NCBI GenBank assembly: GCA_028532985.1
Contig: JANCIK010000005.1
Coordinates: forward strand, 3,540,501 to 3,604,500
Direction of reading: 5' to 3'
DNA: 64,000 nt
Source: Stropharia rugosoannulata
Lineage: Eukaryota; Basidiomycota; Agaricomycetes; Agaricales; Strophariaceae
In this document: piece by piece, positions 36,016-46,360 of the stretch
How the letters are laid out: each line of letters begins with the position of its first letter
How positions within the stretch are numbered: position 1 is the first letter of the stretch
Notes under the pieces: model-generated
What the model was told of the DNA's origin: nothing
Database searches by the model: none
The model's input: only the letters and a program-made list of their open reading frames with translations
Made by a program: the position numbers and the translations under genes

Positions 36016-37394
36016 CCCCTTCTCTCCTGCATAAGTCTTCATTAAGCACCTATATTTTCGAACGTTACCTTGTGCCATTGGTGTCATTGTCTTTTTCCGT
36101 GGCAGATAATCCTCTGAGCGGACTGATAGGAATTAGGACGGTTAAAGGAGAAGGAAAAGCCCTTGGACATCATCGCGTCGTCGGGGTGTCGTGTGTTGGA
36201 AAAAGACACAGCAAATGCGCTTCCGGGGGGTTCGGAGAAGTCTTGGCTGGCAAATTACGCGACGGCCCGCTACACCACTCTCTGTGATGGTGCACAGCTT
36301 TGGCTACACAGCATCGCCATCTTGATTCTTGTTGATATCAAGTGATATCACTCATTTATATATGTGAATCTGCTTCGAGAGTCGAGGCATGCAAAAAGAC
36401 TCCAACACACCTCTACTTGACCAGACTTGACCGGTGACCGTCCGAGTCGTCTTTTCACAAAAAAAAACCGTGTTTCTAAAGTAAGTACCAAGAAATCAGT
36501 GGATCAAAACTAGCTTGTTCTCAAACTGTGCAGATTTTAGACTTGACGCCCAACATAGGACATGCAGGGAGTCTTCTAGTACATACTAAATAATAGACCG
36601 TGTCATCATCTTGGCGGCCACTGCGATATTGATTGCAACTGTAGACGGTACGTTTCATATTGAATTTATAGTTGAACGTTGACACGTTTCTCTCTCTGCA
36701 GAGCTCCGGCCGCATTCCAAAATCCTCTCAAAAACGAGGTGTCATGCCATGCCATGCCATTTGTCTATATGGGCCGTCTTGTCGACAGATTATCATAACA
36801 TCGTCCTCTATATTAGTCCACATCGTGACCCCCAAGAAAGGGCAAGCGTGCATGATCTTTTGTATTATATCATGGATGGATGGGTAACATTAATTGCTTG
36901 TTCTAAGAGTGGATAAACAGAGAAACTCACGCAAATCAGTACTAACGTACCTTACTATCTTTGAGGCTGAAGTCCGACACGCTGGTTAATAGTGCGCTAG
37001 TTCCACTCTTATGGTTTTGCCACACAGCATGACAAGTGGATAGACGTCGTGATCTCCCCCTCTCAATATATTTGGGCCCTTACACCATGCCTAAATATGC
37101 TATCTTCACTGAAAGCCTCTTTTTTCCGATTTCTATACTACTACTCGGGCGTTGGGAGTGACGTCTAAAAATAGATCGGCGTTGTACAATATCATGAACT
37201 CCGTACCTGCCGCCGCGATATCTGGTTGTTGATCACTTTCATTCAATGGTGAATTGGTGATGTAGACAAGTCGATATTGAATGCCATGTGTATCATTAAC
37301 GCTTCCACAGATAACTGACGACATTTATTATAGATACTTCAGAGCATTTAAAAGCGTCTTTGTGGAGTAAGTTATGTCGGGCGCCTGACCCAAC
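36016..37394. other. Intergenic region
   Basis: About 1.4 kb with short unrelated open frames only; none has a domain or a consistent splice chain. A run of nine A residues occurs near 36,461. No gene called. Confidence 0.45.
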
Positions 37395-38643
37395 ATGCCT
37401 ACTAGCACTCAAGATGAGGACATCTTCCTCAAGATTGAGACCTCGATCATTGATGCCGATTTAAACTCTGTCATACTCTATACTTTCCTTATGGGTACGT
37501 GAGCTATATCAGCTGAAAGTTCAACGGTCTTTAAAAAATGCCCTCAGGAATGTATACAATTGTTTTTGTTTGGACGATGCACTTGTACAGTAGGCAATTC
37601 CTTCAACATACACCGCACAACTTAATCACGTTTTAACAGCAAACCGGCAAAAACAAAAGAGAAGTAATATAGTCACCGCAACTCTTGTGGCATTATATTT
37701 GGTAAACGTCGCAAATTTTGGCATTCAATGGCTGGCCATTAAGCAGGCCATTGTCGACAAGGGCGAGACGAGGACGTCAATTTTCATAGCCCTGCAATAT
37801 TGGTCTGCTGGTGTTATAGATGAGACTTCTTCGGTGTTGCAATTTATTGGCTATATACTTGCAGACGGATTGCTGGTGAGACACTTCATATCTTTTCTGC
37901 ACGTACATACATTGAGCAGGATGCAGATATGGAGGTGCTATAATATCGCTAACCGCTCTATTCGCGCTATCGTAATCCCAGGTCTCTTGTACTTCTGTGT
38001 AATTGGTGAGCACAGATTCTTCGTCCTGATATTGTAGAGCTTACAGAAGCACAGCTTTCTCTATCATATCCGCTGTTTTCTTTGGGCTTTTTAGCTTGAA
38101 TCCAGCCGCTTTGCCTGTATTGAGCACCAGGGCGTTAGACATAATTGCAGGCGGCAGCATAGCTTGTATTGTCGATGCCGCTTGTAGTCTATCAGCTACG
38201 TTTGTCATTTATTGCAAAATATCAAACTCACTCGAAGCAGAAATGGCGAACAAAGGGAGATACCAACGGATTATCCGAATTGCCATAGAGTCAGCTGCAT
38301 TGTATTCCATAGCAGGCCTGGTATTGTCGATCCTCAGTCTTGTCAACTCATGTACAACCAACGAAGATACGATACTATCGACTGCCGCTGCAATAAATTA
38401 CGTCCTGAGTTTTGATTTTACTTTCACGGTATGTCTTCCACAAAATAATATAGTGCAACTGACTAAGAAAACGGGATGCAGGGACTTGCTCCAACAATCA
38501 TGGTGGCTCAAATCTGCTTATCATCCTTGGAGCCTGCCGAAACTACGGCTCCGACGAGTATACTTCCAATTTCTGCCCTTAATTTCCATCATCAGCAGAC
38601 TGCATATTCTACGATACGTGTTACCAGAGAAGAAGGACAGTAG
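37395..38643 (+). CDS. Seven-helix fungal membrane protein
   Basis: Predicted 330-aa protein from exons 37395-37494, 37548-37589, 37640-37875, 37927-38005, 38055-38428 and 38482-38643; every phase closes. It shows about seven hydrophobic segments and motifs common in a large mushroom family of unknown seven-helix proteins: an early helix SVILYTFLMGMYTIVFVW, DKGETRTSIFIAL, LADGLLIWRCYNIA and GLAPTIMVAQICLS near the end. The N-terminus is polar and acidic (MPTSTQDEDIFLK), with no signal peptide; the tail is serine/threonine-rich. It differs from the DUF6534-like gene at 25622. The function is unknown. Reading through the last intron would give a longer, unrelated tail ending at 38677; the spliced form fits the family better. 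Confidence 0.78.
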
Positions 38644-39344
38644 TACTACAGCCGACGTACCTTTAATTTTTAAATGACATTGTTGATATTACAAACGACT
38701 ATCAAAAGTACAAATTGGGTCCTGGTTAAGGGTGATCTCTGCAGCTCCCGCCGCGCTCATCCCGGTCCTAGCTGATGCTCCCCAAGGACTGAAATGAAAT
38801 GGCCCGTAAAACCACTTAAAAGCCTGCGCGAGCCTAGCAACGCCACCACGCCGCTCACGTCGAAGCTCAGTGCTCACGCCACATCCCCATTCAAGGTTAA
38901 TGAGTGTGCTTGCAGCCTGGTCAACGTCGGAGGGAAGGGGAGGTGATTGTTAAGAGAAAATGTGGGAGAAGGTTGCAAGCAATCGCCAAGAGCACAGAGG
39001 GAGGTGGACAGGCGAAGCGTCAACGCACATCGTCCAGGTAGTGTCGCCACACTGCAGTGAATGACACGGTCCAGCGAACAACCCCATGTGTACGAATGAG
39101 TTGACTTGGGAGAACTCGCCCAATCTCTCAAATGACTCTGCCTAATTAGTACACCGCCGATGTAATTAGAAAGTCTTATAAAAGTAGTTGCCTATATTGA
39201 CCACCATAATACCAATTGTACAAAAATATCATCTGATAATTGCTGCGGCCGAATGGGTGGAATAAAAAGGGTACGATCCAACATGTTCTTTTAAATTTGA
39301 GCTATGGACTATAGCTGTGTTCGGGCCAAGCGCTAGCTAGGTCC
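38644..39344. other. Intergenic region at the edge of the mobile cluster
   Basis: About 700 bp with no recognised gene. It passes from the cellular gene cluster into the repeat-rich zone. I see no clear terminal repeat that would mark the border. Confidence 0.4.
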
Positions 39345-39960
39345 CGGCGATGATAATGGGCATCGGCAATAACAATACACATCAGTGATAACAATAGATT
39401 TCAGCGATAAAATAGGTCTCGGCGATAAAACACCTTGACCAGCGGCGATAACAATACACATCGGCGATAACAATAGATTTCAGCGATAAAATGAATATCG
39501 GCGATAAAATAGGTCTCGGCGATAAAACACCTTGACTTCTGTGAATGGAAAGAACTTCAGTATTACGATTGAGCCTATGACTTTCATTACGGATGGTAGG
39601 AAATTTAAAAAATGTTTAGCAGTCGGCGGTAGAATTGGTCGCAAATTTGAAGCAATTATTGCATCACGGCGATAAAAATGCTTATGATCGGCGATCAATC
39701 ACTATCATCAGCGCTTTGATGCTTTTTTAAGGTGCGGCGATAATAAATAATCACGGAAATAGAGTTGACAATGAACAGTCACATTGATGGCCGGCAATAA
39801 ACTCTACATTCTGGCTGATTATTATCAGGATTTATGCAATGAGAGAGAAAAAATGATACATCAGCAATAACTTCATTTAACCCTTAGTGATCTGTGGTAT
39901 CAATTCCATGTCATGACCATCATCGGCGATAAAGACATCTACATTTGGCATTCATTCACA
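39345..39960. repeat. Array of CGGCGATAA-type repeats
   Basis: The core (a)tcggcgataa, with variants cagcgataa, cggcaataa and cagtgataa, recurs more than a dozen times. A longer block of about 90-110 bp (acacatc, gcgataacaatagatttc, agcgataaaat, aggtctcggcgataaaac, accttgac) occurs twice in tandem around 39,375-39,540. The same CGGCGAT word appears inside the KDZ2 region further right (for example near 60,925 and 61,060). It may be a subterminal repeat zone of the KDZ2 element; that is inference. Confidence 0.8.
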
Positions 39961-40107
39961 CAAAACTTGATGATAATAAACATTATCTCAAGAATCTTCG
40001 GTCTCAAGTAATTCACATCTTAGTGATCCCTAAGCACTTAAACACACGTCGGACCAAGCAATGCTATTCAATATATACATGAAGCTATATACATCACTTC
40101 AATTAAC

Positions 40108-40761
40108 TCAATGAGGCAAATGCACGGAATGCCGTGTTCCAGTAGATTCAGAAGGTGCTCTTGAAGCAGCCCTTGACGGTGCCCTTGAGCGCGAACGGGG
40201 TTGTGGGGAGGTGGGCCTTGAACAAGGCTGAGCGGACGCCGCTCGGCCTCTCTTTGGGGGTCTTCCAACTCGCCTTGCCTCCTGGATGGGGTCTCCAACA
40301 TCTACAGTGCTTTCAATTGTGGTGATGTGAGGTACACCAGGAAGGCCTTCGGCCATAGCGACATCGCCGAGTGTGTCAGGCTGGGACGACAGAACCTCAA
40401 TCACAGGAGATAATGGCCGGCAAACAGCGTCAACTGGGCGCGGAATGATGACTTCATATGACTGATCTTCGCCTACAACAGGCTTGCCATCTGCTATCCC
40501 CTCGTCATCTGAGCCAATGTCCATATCCTGTATCACATTTTCTGCAGACCCATCAGTTTGATGCTCAGCGAGCATACATGCGTCCTTGGTGCCCTCGGCA
40601 ATCTCTCCATCTTCTGCAGGCTCGGCAATAATTGCATCATCGGTGATACCAGTTGGCTTCGGGACACGGCTGCCCAACGCGACAGCGACATCCATGGGAT
40701 CAAATGGTTCCACAAAAATGTTCTCACCATTGTGGACCTCTGTGTCACACCAGTCATTGGC
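40108..40761 (-). CDS. Fragment of an unrecognised acidic protein with AT-hook-like tail
   Basis: An open frame of about 218 codons runs into the TGATATATCA array at its 5' end, so its true start lies elsewhere. The body is acidic and proline-containing; the C-terminus changes to a basic, R/S/P-rich tail including RRVGRPPKRGRA, which fits an AT-hook (GRP core with flanking basic residues). I do not recognise the family. Base use (many TCGGC/GCCGA words) resembles the genes at 56-61 kb rather than KDZ1. It may be the far side of a KDZ2-associated region cut apart by KDZ1; this is inference. Confidence 0.45.
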   Translation of the reverse strand, partial: ANDWCDTEVHNGENIFVEPFDPMDVAVALGSRVPKPTGITDDAIIAEPAEDGEIAEGTKDACMLAEHQTDGSAENVIQDMDIGSDDEGIADGKPVVGEDQSYEVIIPRPVDAVCRPLSPVIEVLSSQPDTLGDVAMAEGLPGVPHITTIESTVDVGDPIQEARRVGRPPKRGRAASAQPCSRPTSPQPRSRSRAPSRAASRAPSESTGTRHSVHLPH

Positions 40762-41080
40762 ATAGTGATATATCATACACCTGTAATTAGACATATAGCA
40801 TGATATATTATTGACTCTTATCAGAGGACCATTCTTATATATCACATTACAGACTTGTATCCCACAATAGTCAATGATATATTACCTTAGAGAGACTGTT
40901 AATGATATATCACTTTAGAGACTAGACAAAGTATCTCCCACTGTCCACAATAGTCAATGATATATCACCTCAGAGACTGCTGATGATATATTACTTTAGA
41001 GACTAGACATACCTCACAATACTCAATAATATATCACCTTAAAGACTGCTGATGATATATCACTTTAGAGAAGATGGTTG
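40762..41080. repeat. Left array of TGATATATCA-core repeats
   Basis: About eight copies of the palindromic core TGATATATCA (or TGATATATTA) are spaced by roughly 25-45 bp, each followed on the plus strand by a variant of CCTTAGAGACTG. The best copies read TGATATATCACCTTAGAGA. The array ends about 20 bp before the stop codon of the KDZ1 transposase. The same composite motif occurs in reverse orientation at 55.1-56.1 kb. Confidence 0.85.
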
Positions 41081-41098
41081 AATAATTGAATTTCTAGT

Positions 41099-42105
41099 TT
41101 ACTCTTCAATTAGTACTTTATCACAAGCTTCTATAAAATAAGGAACATCATTCCACATCTTGGAGAATTTGTCTCGTAATTGAGTACGAAGTGATGCTTG
41201 CTCCAATGCATATGCAGTTATGCCTTCATATAGCTCACCACTGCCATCTTCAGGCACATAGTGGGACTTGTTTATCCAGCATTGTGCATCATGCTCCAGA
41301 AATTGTAGCACCCGACGCATTTCTTCCAGTAGTAGCTGGCACTCTTCATGAAAGCATAAAAAGCGGGCACGACTTCTGCACCATTCAATCCGCAATGCTA
41401 AATATTGGTATGAATATGGAATAAATTTAACATTGAATACACTCACCTTCATCAGCATCTTCATCTTGGCTATCCTCAGAAGCAGATGAGACAGTCCAGA
41501 TCCAAGAATGAACTCGTTTTCCCTCTGTATCACCCATTAGCCCCTCTGTTAGTCCCCGAATATCTTTGTCATATAAGGCTTGTAAACCTAATGCCCAATC
41601 CTTGATTTCCAAGTCTTTTGAAAGCAACTCCATAGCAGTCCAGCAAAGACGGTACCGCTTTACAGCTCTGTTAATCTTGCTCTGTATTCGGGATATTGTG
41701 CCTGCTGAACGGGTGTTGTCATACACACCTCGGCTGAATCGGTCCTTTTCCTTCAAGAGATGTGCTCGGATCTGAAGTTGATGCCGCATTTCCTGTAAGG
41801 AGTCGTATGCCTGTCCCTTCCGTAACTTGAACTCATATTGACATAGCAAGGGCAAGCACATCCCAAACAGAAAGGCAGATGGAAGCAGTAAAGGAATATT
41901 GAATACCTTTATCGGAGTTGTACCTTCTATATTTGCAGCATTGCTAGCTAGACGGTGTGCTCGTGCTTCTGGCATATATAAAACTTGAAGCTCTGTCCAT
42001 GACATAATGCAGCGGCGTAAACGATTTGATCGCTCATTCATCATAGCCAGCTGTTTATCTGTAGGATGAAGACTTAAGCTTGCCACGTCTTCAGCTAGTC
42101 GACGC
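41099..42105 (-). pseudogene. KDZ1 transposase, C-terminal part (cut off by insertion)
   Basis: Two exons read leftward: about 42105-41446, then about 41396-41099. The sequence starts with RRLAEDVASLSLH and continues through RSNRLRRCIMSW, KLRKGQAYDSLQEMRHQL, YDNTRSAG, GLTEGLMGDTEGKR and RIEWCRSRARFL to a stop at 41099. These are the conserved helical C-terminal segments of KDZ transposases, including the RVEWCRSRAR motif. The upstream end coincides with the left border of the 4,255-bp insertion at 42106. The remainder of the gene lies at 46361-49019, and the reading frame and splice acceptor would rejoin if the insertion and one ACGC copy were absent. No internal stop was found in this part. 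Confidence 0.88.
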
Positions 42106-43203
42106 TGAGAGGTCTACTGTGTAGCTAGACTCGAAATCGCGAAACACAACACACACACACACCCAGCGGAGCGAGATCCTATCCCTTAGATCGAGCGAAT
42201 GCCCTCAACTAAATGGCTAGTATAATCTATGCTCTGCTCTGGTTCCCGTTCTGGGCGTGCGATGCGCGCACCTCGTGTCCACTAGTCTTTGTAACAGCAA
42301 GTAGTGCCTGCAAGTTCGTTTGTAAGGAGGGGTTTAATTCTAGTAAATCTCGGATAGAGCCCGGTTGCTAGTGGCGTGCGCAAGGCAAAATGATAAATGA
42401 AAATAAGTTGTTTTTAGCGAACGGCTTCGCTGCGCGCACTTCCGGGTCCGGTGACCTCGTACGATGCGCGGACTCTCCAAAGTTCAACAAATCCAAGACT
42501 CTCCAAAGTCTTTCACCCGGCGGTGCAGTCTCACAGTCTAAACACTACAGTGCGAGTTTCCGTACACGGTTGTACTGACTCCTCACTGAGCTCTCCAAAT
42601 GACCCGGTGGCCAGAAGCTATCCAAAACTCCTATGATTCACAAATACTTCACAGTTAAAACCCTAACAAAAGCTAAACACAGCCCGCTGACGGCCTGGGA
42701 CAGAACCCAGCACACAGATCTAGTGGGTAGACAATTGCTTAAATTACTATAGACAAGGATACAGGTTTATATGCGATGCGCGCATGTGTACTAATAATAA
42801 GGTAAAGTAAATACTAGCAACGTGCGGCCAAAGGTCCGCGCATCGCATCCGGGCTTCCCTCTAGTGTCCCAGCCCCTTGGCATTCGCTGCGCGCATGTCG
42901 TTCGTTCCCTCGGGCTTTTGCGCGTCTTTTGATGCGCGCCGCCACGGTCACCTGATGTGTGGACTTAGGCAAATTCTGCCTTTGCGATGCGCTCACATGA
43001 GATGCGCGCACAGCCCTTCACACCGCCCTTGGTACTCGCTCAGCTGTACTCACACCGCACTTCGCTGGTGCTTAACCGTTCTACGCCTCTCCGATCGCTA
43101 GCACGGATGACCAGACTATGCACTTTTAGGCTGTGCAGCTCGCTGACCGATCTCTCTCGCAATACGGTGCGCGCAGGCGCTTATAGTCATAAAAGCGCGC
43201 TGA

Positions 43204-43320
43204 TAGCTATAGACTATGAGTCAGGCTCCACTCTAGTCCCTCTGTGTTTTCCCGCGCGCAGCTGTCCCACCAATGGGACTTCTGACTGTTTACACCCGTA
43301 GCCAAAAAGCAGCCCTGTCA
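43204..43320 (+). repeat. 117-bp direct repeat, left copy
   Basis: Runs from tagctatagactatgag to agcagccctgtca and is identical, base for base, to 46244-46360. It is followed by a C-rich tract (tctccccccc, then actaaaat) that resembles the tract just before the right copy. Confidence 0.95.
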
Positions 43321-43875
43321 TCTCCCCCCCACTAAAATCTTGACTGTCCTCAGTCAACTTCAAATGCGCGCATCGCATCCTCGATAGCAATTCACCAGGC
43401 TTCCTTACTCCCGTACTTATAGCCCAGCTACTGCCTTACGCTGCTACTACGGCGCCTCTGCCGGAGTCACGATCTCTATCCATCCTCTTTCCTTCCTTTT
43501 CAGGTATCCCCACCCGACTTTTCTTGACTAGCTTATTTTAGGCAACCGCCACCGCACTCATACGCACACCGCACTTCCCGCTGACTTCCTCCTCGAGACA
43601 TTTGCCTAGTCAGGTCTTTTCTTTTCCCTTTTGGAGCCTTGCCGGACCTTCTTTTGGCGTTACGCTGTTCTAGCATATTGCCGGTAAGTTTACTCGACAT
43701 GCGCTCATCGCCGTCCGCTTCTCTCATACTCCAGAATTCTCTTTCGCCATTCTCTCCTGCGTATATAACCAGTTCCCTTGCCCTTCTCGTCCTTTCTTTC
43801 TCTCGCTTCCCTCTCTTATTCCCTACTGCTGCCTTCTTATCACTCTACTCTCTCATCCTGGACCACAAGAGCTTC

Positions 43876-45889
43876 ATGGCTTTCTGAGGCGTCAGCAAAC
43901 TGCTCAAAGTCGAAAAGGAAGAGCGCGCCCTTGCCCGCGCTGATCATTTCCATCGACTCCGCCCCGTCTTGGCGCAATACGACATTTTTGAAGACTTGGG
44001 CGCCCGCAACGCCATGGAGCCTGACGAACTTGCCCAGTTCAAGTCCCTCCGCGAACAGTTTGGTCTCGCCGTGGAGAAGCACATGCGCGCATTTCCTCGC
44101 GATGGTACTCATCACGCGGGAACGCGCGAGCTAGCTCTCCTCTTGTCCCTCATGGCCCTCGGTGACGATGATCCCATCTTCGGATGGGATTCTGAAGATA
44201 TTTCTCGGTGCGCCGTATGGTTCGCTGAGCCCGAACTGGAACCAGTAAGCTCCGTTTCTTTTGTCTTTCTTTTCCTTGTTGATTTTAAACCTGCGCTGAT
44301 CGCTTCTTACAGTTACCTTCTTATAAAATTGCCTTTGCCACCTCTTTTCCCGCGTCATGGTCGCCCGGGGCTCTCCCAGAGCCCCGCATCCAGTACATCC
44401 CCCCCGAGTCATCTGAGCGCGACGTGGAGATGGCTGAGCCCGAAGCCGCGACCACGGGCCCTCTCAAGACGATCAGCGCACCCCCACCCGAGCCACCGCG
44501 TGCCTCGTCAACTCCACCACCCCCTTCTCCTAGCCCAGCTCCTTCTGCGCGCGCCTCGCCCGCTCCCCCTGCCCCTGCCCCTGCGACGCTTACCAAGCGC
44601 AAGCGCGCGTCTCCTGTCCCTTTATCCAGTCTGCCCATCCCCCCGGTCCCTAAGGCCAAACGCACGCGCTCTGCCGCTTCGACCCCTGGTACAGTACCTC
44701 TTCTTACAGGTCTGCGCTTATTACTTGACGCCTTTTTAGTGGTCCAGGAGGCCGTGGCAGGCCCTTCTCGACAGCCAGCCCCCCTTGCCCCTAAGGTGCG
44801 CGCATCGCGTACCAAGGTCGTTCCTGTGAAAGCTACCTCTAGCGACCTGACTGAGCTGCCCCGCCTCCATGGCATTGATTCTTCGAAATCCCAGTACCAG
44901 TCGACATATCCCGTATACAACCTTCTGCCTGGCGTTTACCACGCATCTCTGGTGCTGGCTGGTAAAGCTCTGCCGGGCGCCGTACGCATGGCTGATCTGC
45001 CCCCTGAAGATGCGCTGCGCGAGGCCATCGTCGTGCGTCTCTTTATTTTTATTTTATTTCCTCCTTAGTTCTCAATTGTTTTTCTTTTTAGCCCGGGTTT
45101 ACCTGCTCGTTGTGCGAGCGCCCTCAGGACAGCTCCTCTGCTGCCCCTTCCCCGAAGCACTTCTGCATCCTTCGTGGTCCTGGACGGAAGTGTTCCAATT
45201 GCCGCCTAGGTGGCCAAGGCCCTTGTATGCATACCATGACCGGCCCCGAGCTTGACAGTGCGTTGGAAGGCACTTCTGGTTGGCATCGCACCTCCCCCCG
45301 TGGTGCGCGCATCTCCTTTTCTTTTCTTCTGTCCCTTCTCACCTCCTCCTTTTTCTTAGAACTACAGGCTTCTTTTTCCCGTCTCGAAGCGTTCCGTCAG
45401 CAAGCGCGCGCCGCAGAAGAGACTCGTCGAGGGCTTCAACGCCTTTATTTCGCCGAGCTTATCCAGCTTGTGCAGCTCGCGCAAGCTATGGCCGCGACTT
45501 TGCCCACCAACGTCATCATTGGTTCTCGTTTCTCTGACTGCGAGACCTTCGATGCCCTCCGTTCCATGGATCTTGAGCAGCTCTGCGCCGCGTACGATGC
45601 GCTCTGCCAGCCTCTTGACTCCGACGAGCCGACCGACTTCGTTCCCTCTTCCTCCTTTTACGATCCCGCGCACCCTCGTCAAGATCCTTCATCTTTCATC
45701 CCCGCCCCCCAACCTTCTAAAGTTTCCAAAGTCCGCGCCGCGATTCCCAAGGGCAAAGGCAAGGGTAAAGGTAAAGGCAAAGCTCCTGTCCGGTCTTATA
45801 AATCTTCCCCCGTCGTTGTTGACGACTCGAGCCCCGAGGTCTCGGCTGGCGAAGAGGTTGATAAGGAAGGCGATAATATGGAGGCCTGA
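43876..45889 (+). CDS. Intron-containing gene carried by the insertion, CxxC cluster and lysine-rich tail
   Basis: Exons read about 43888-44244, 44313 onward (possible 51-nt intron after STPG), an exon starting PGFTCSLC, and a last exon starting ELQASFSR. The protein starts with a helical segment (SKLLKVEKEERALARADHF, then QYDIFEDLGA), has a proline/serine-rich basic middle (PPPPSPSPAPSARASP), then a cysteine cluster CSLC(x15)C(x8)CSNC(x6)C, a coiled coil and a tail with GKGKGKGKGK and an acidic end. The only ATG in frame upstream (43876) is followed three codons later by TGA (43885), so the start is unclear or the gene is decayed. Codon use is strongly C-ending, unlike neighbours. A similar two-part cysteine cluster occurs in the gene at 56100-58395. 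Function is unknown. Confidence 0.6.
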
Positions 45890-46243
45890 GTCTTGCTGCG
45901 GGGCGCGCCTTTTTAGCACTTGTTCTTCTTTTGTCCTTCTTTCTTGTTCCTTTCCTGACTATTCTATCTAGCATATGTAGAGTAGTTTTGTTTACTATTA
46001 TATGCTTTGGAATTATTTTCTTGCCTCCTTCCTGTGTGATCCTAAGTGCTTTATTTTCTGTGGTAGTCCCTGAGCGAGTACAAGTGCGATGCGCGCATAT
46101 GAAATACATGCATGTGTGTTATGCGCCCACCAGCTTTTACTTCTGCCCTGAGCTCCTGCTCTTCCTGCCGTATCTCCTTAAGCACTTAGGTTTATCTCTG
46201 CTTGGCTAGGCCATCTCTCCCCCCCACTATAAATTCAACTGTC

Positions 46244-46360
46244 TAGCTATAGACTATGAGTCAGGCTCCACTCTAGTCCCTCTGTGTTTTCCCGCGCGCA
46301 GCTGTCCCACCAATGGGACTTCTGACTGTTTACACCCGTAGCCAAAAAGCAGCCCTGTCA
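46244..46360 (+). repeat. 117-bp direct repeat, right copy (right end of the insertion)
   Basis: Identical to 43204-43320 and ends exactly at the right border of the insertion, next to the ACGC duplication. It is preceded by a C-rich tract (tctcccccccactataaa) similar to the one that follows the left copy. Confidence 0.95.

Larger units (their letters stand above)
42106..46360. mobile_element. 4,255-bp insertion in the KDZ1 transposase, ACGC target duplication
   Basis: The segment starts TGAGAGGTCTACTG and ends GCAGCCCTGTCA and is flanked by identical ACGC (42102-42105 and 46361-46364). Its ends are TG...CA, and the first seven bases (TGAGAGG) nearly match the inverted last seven (TGACAGG). 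The last 117 bp are repeated identically at 43204-43320. If 42106-43320 is one LTR-like terminal repeat, the right copy keeps only its final 117 bp. The segment carries one intron-containing gene and no recognisable reverse transcriptase, integrase or DDE transposase, so it is probably non-autonomous. The class is unresolved: LTR-derived (TG/CA ends, short duplication) or an unusual DNA element. Confidence 0.8.

Noticed and set aside
38689..39131. Minus-strand open frames next to the CGGCGATAA array
   Set aside because: Short, no motifs, no splice chain; could be repeat debris but nothing supports a gene.
44321..44920. Long minus-strand open frame of about 199 codons inside the insertion
   Set aside because: It is the shadow of the proline-rich, GC-biased exon on the plus strand; composition is low-complexity and no domain appears.
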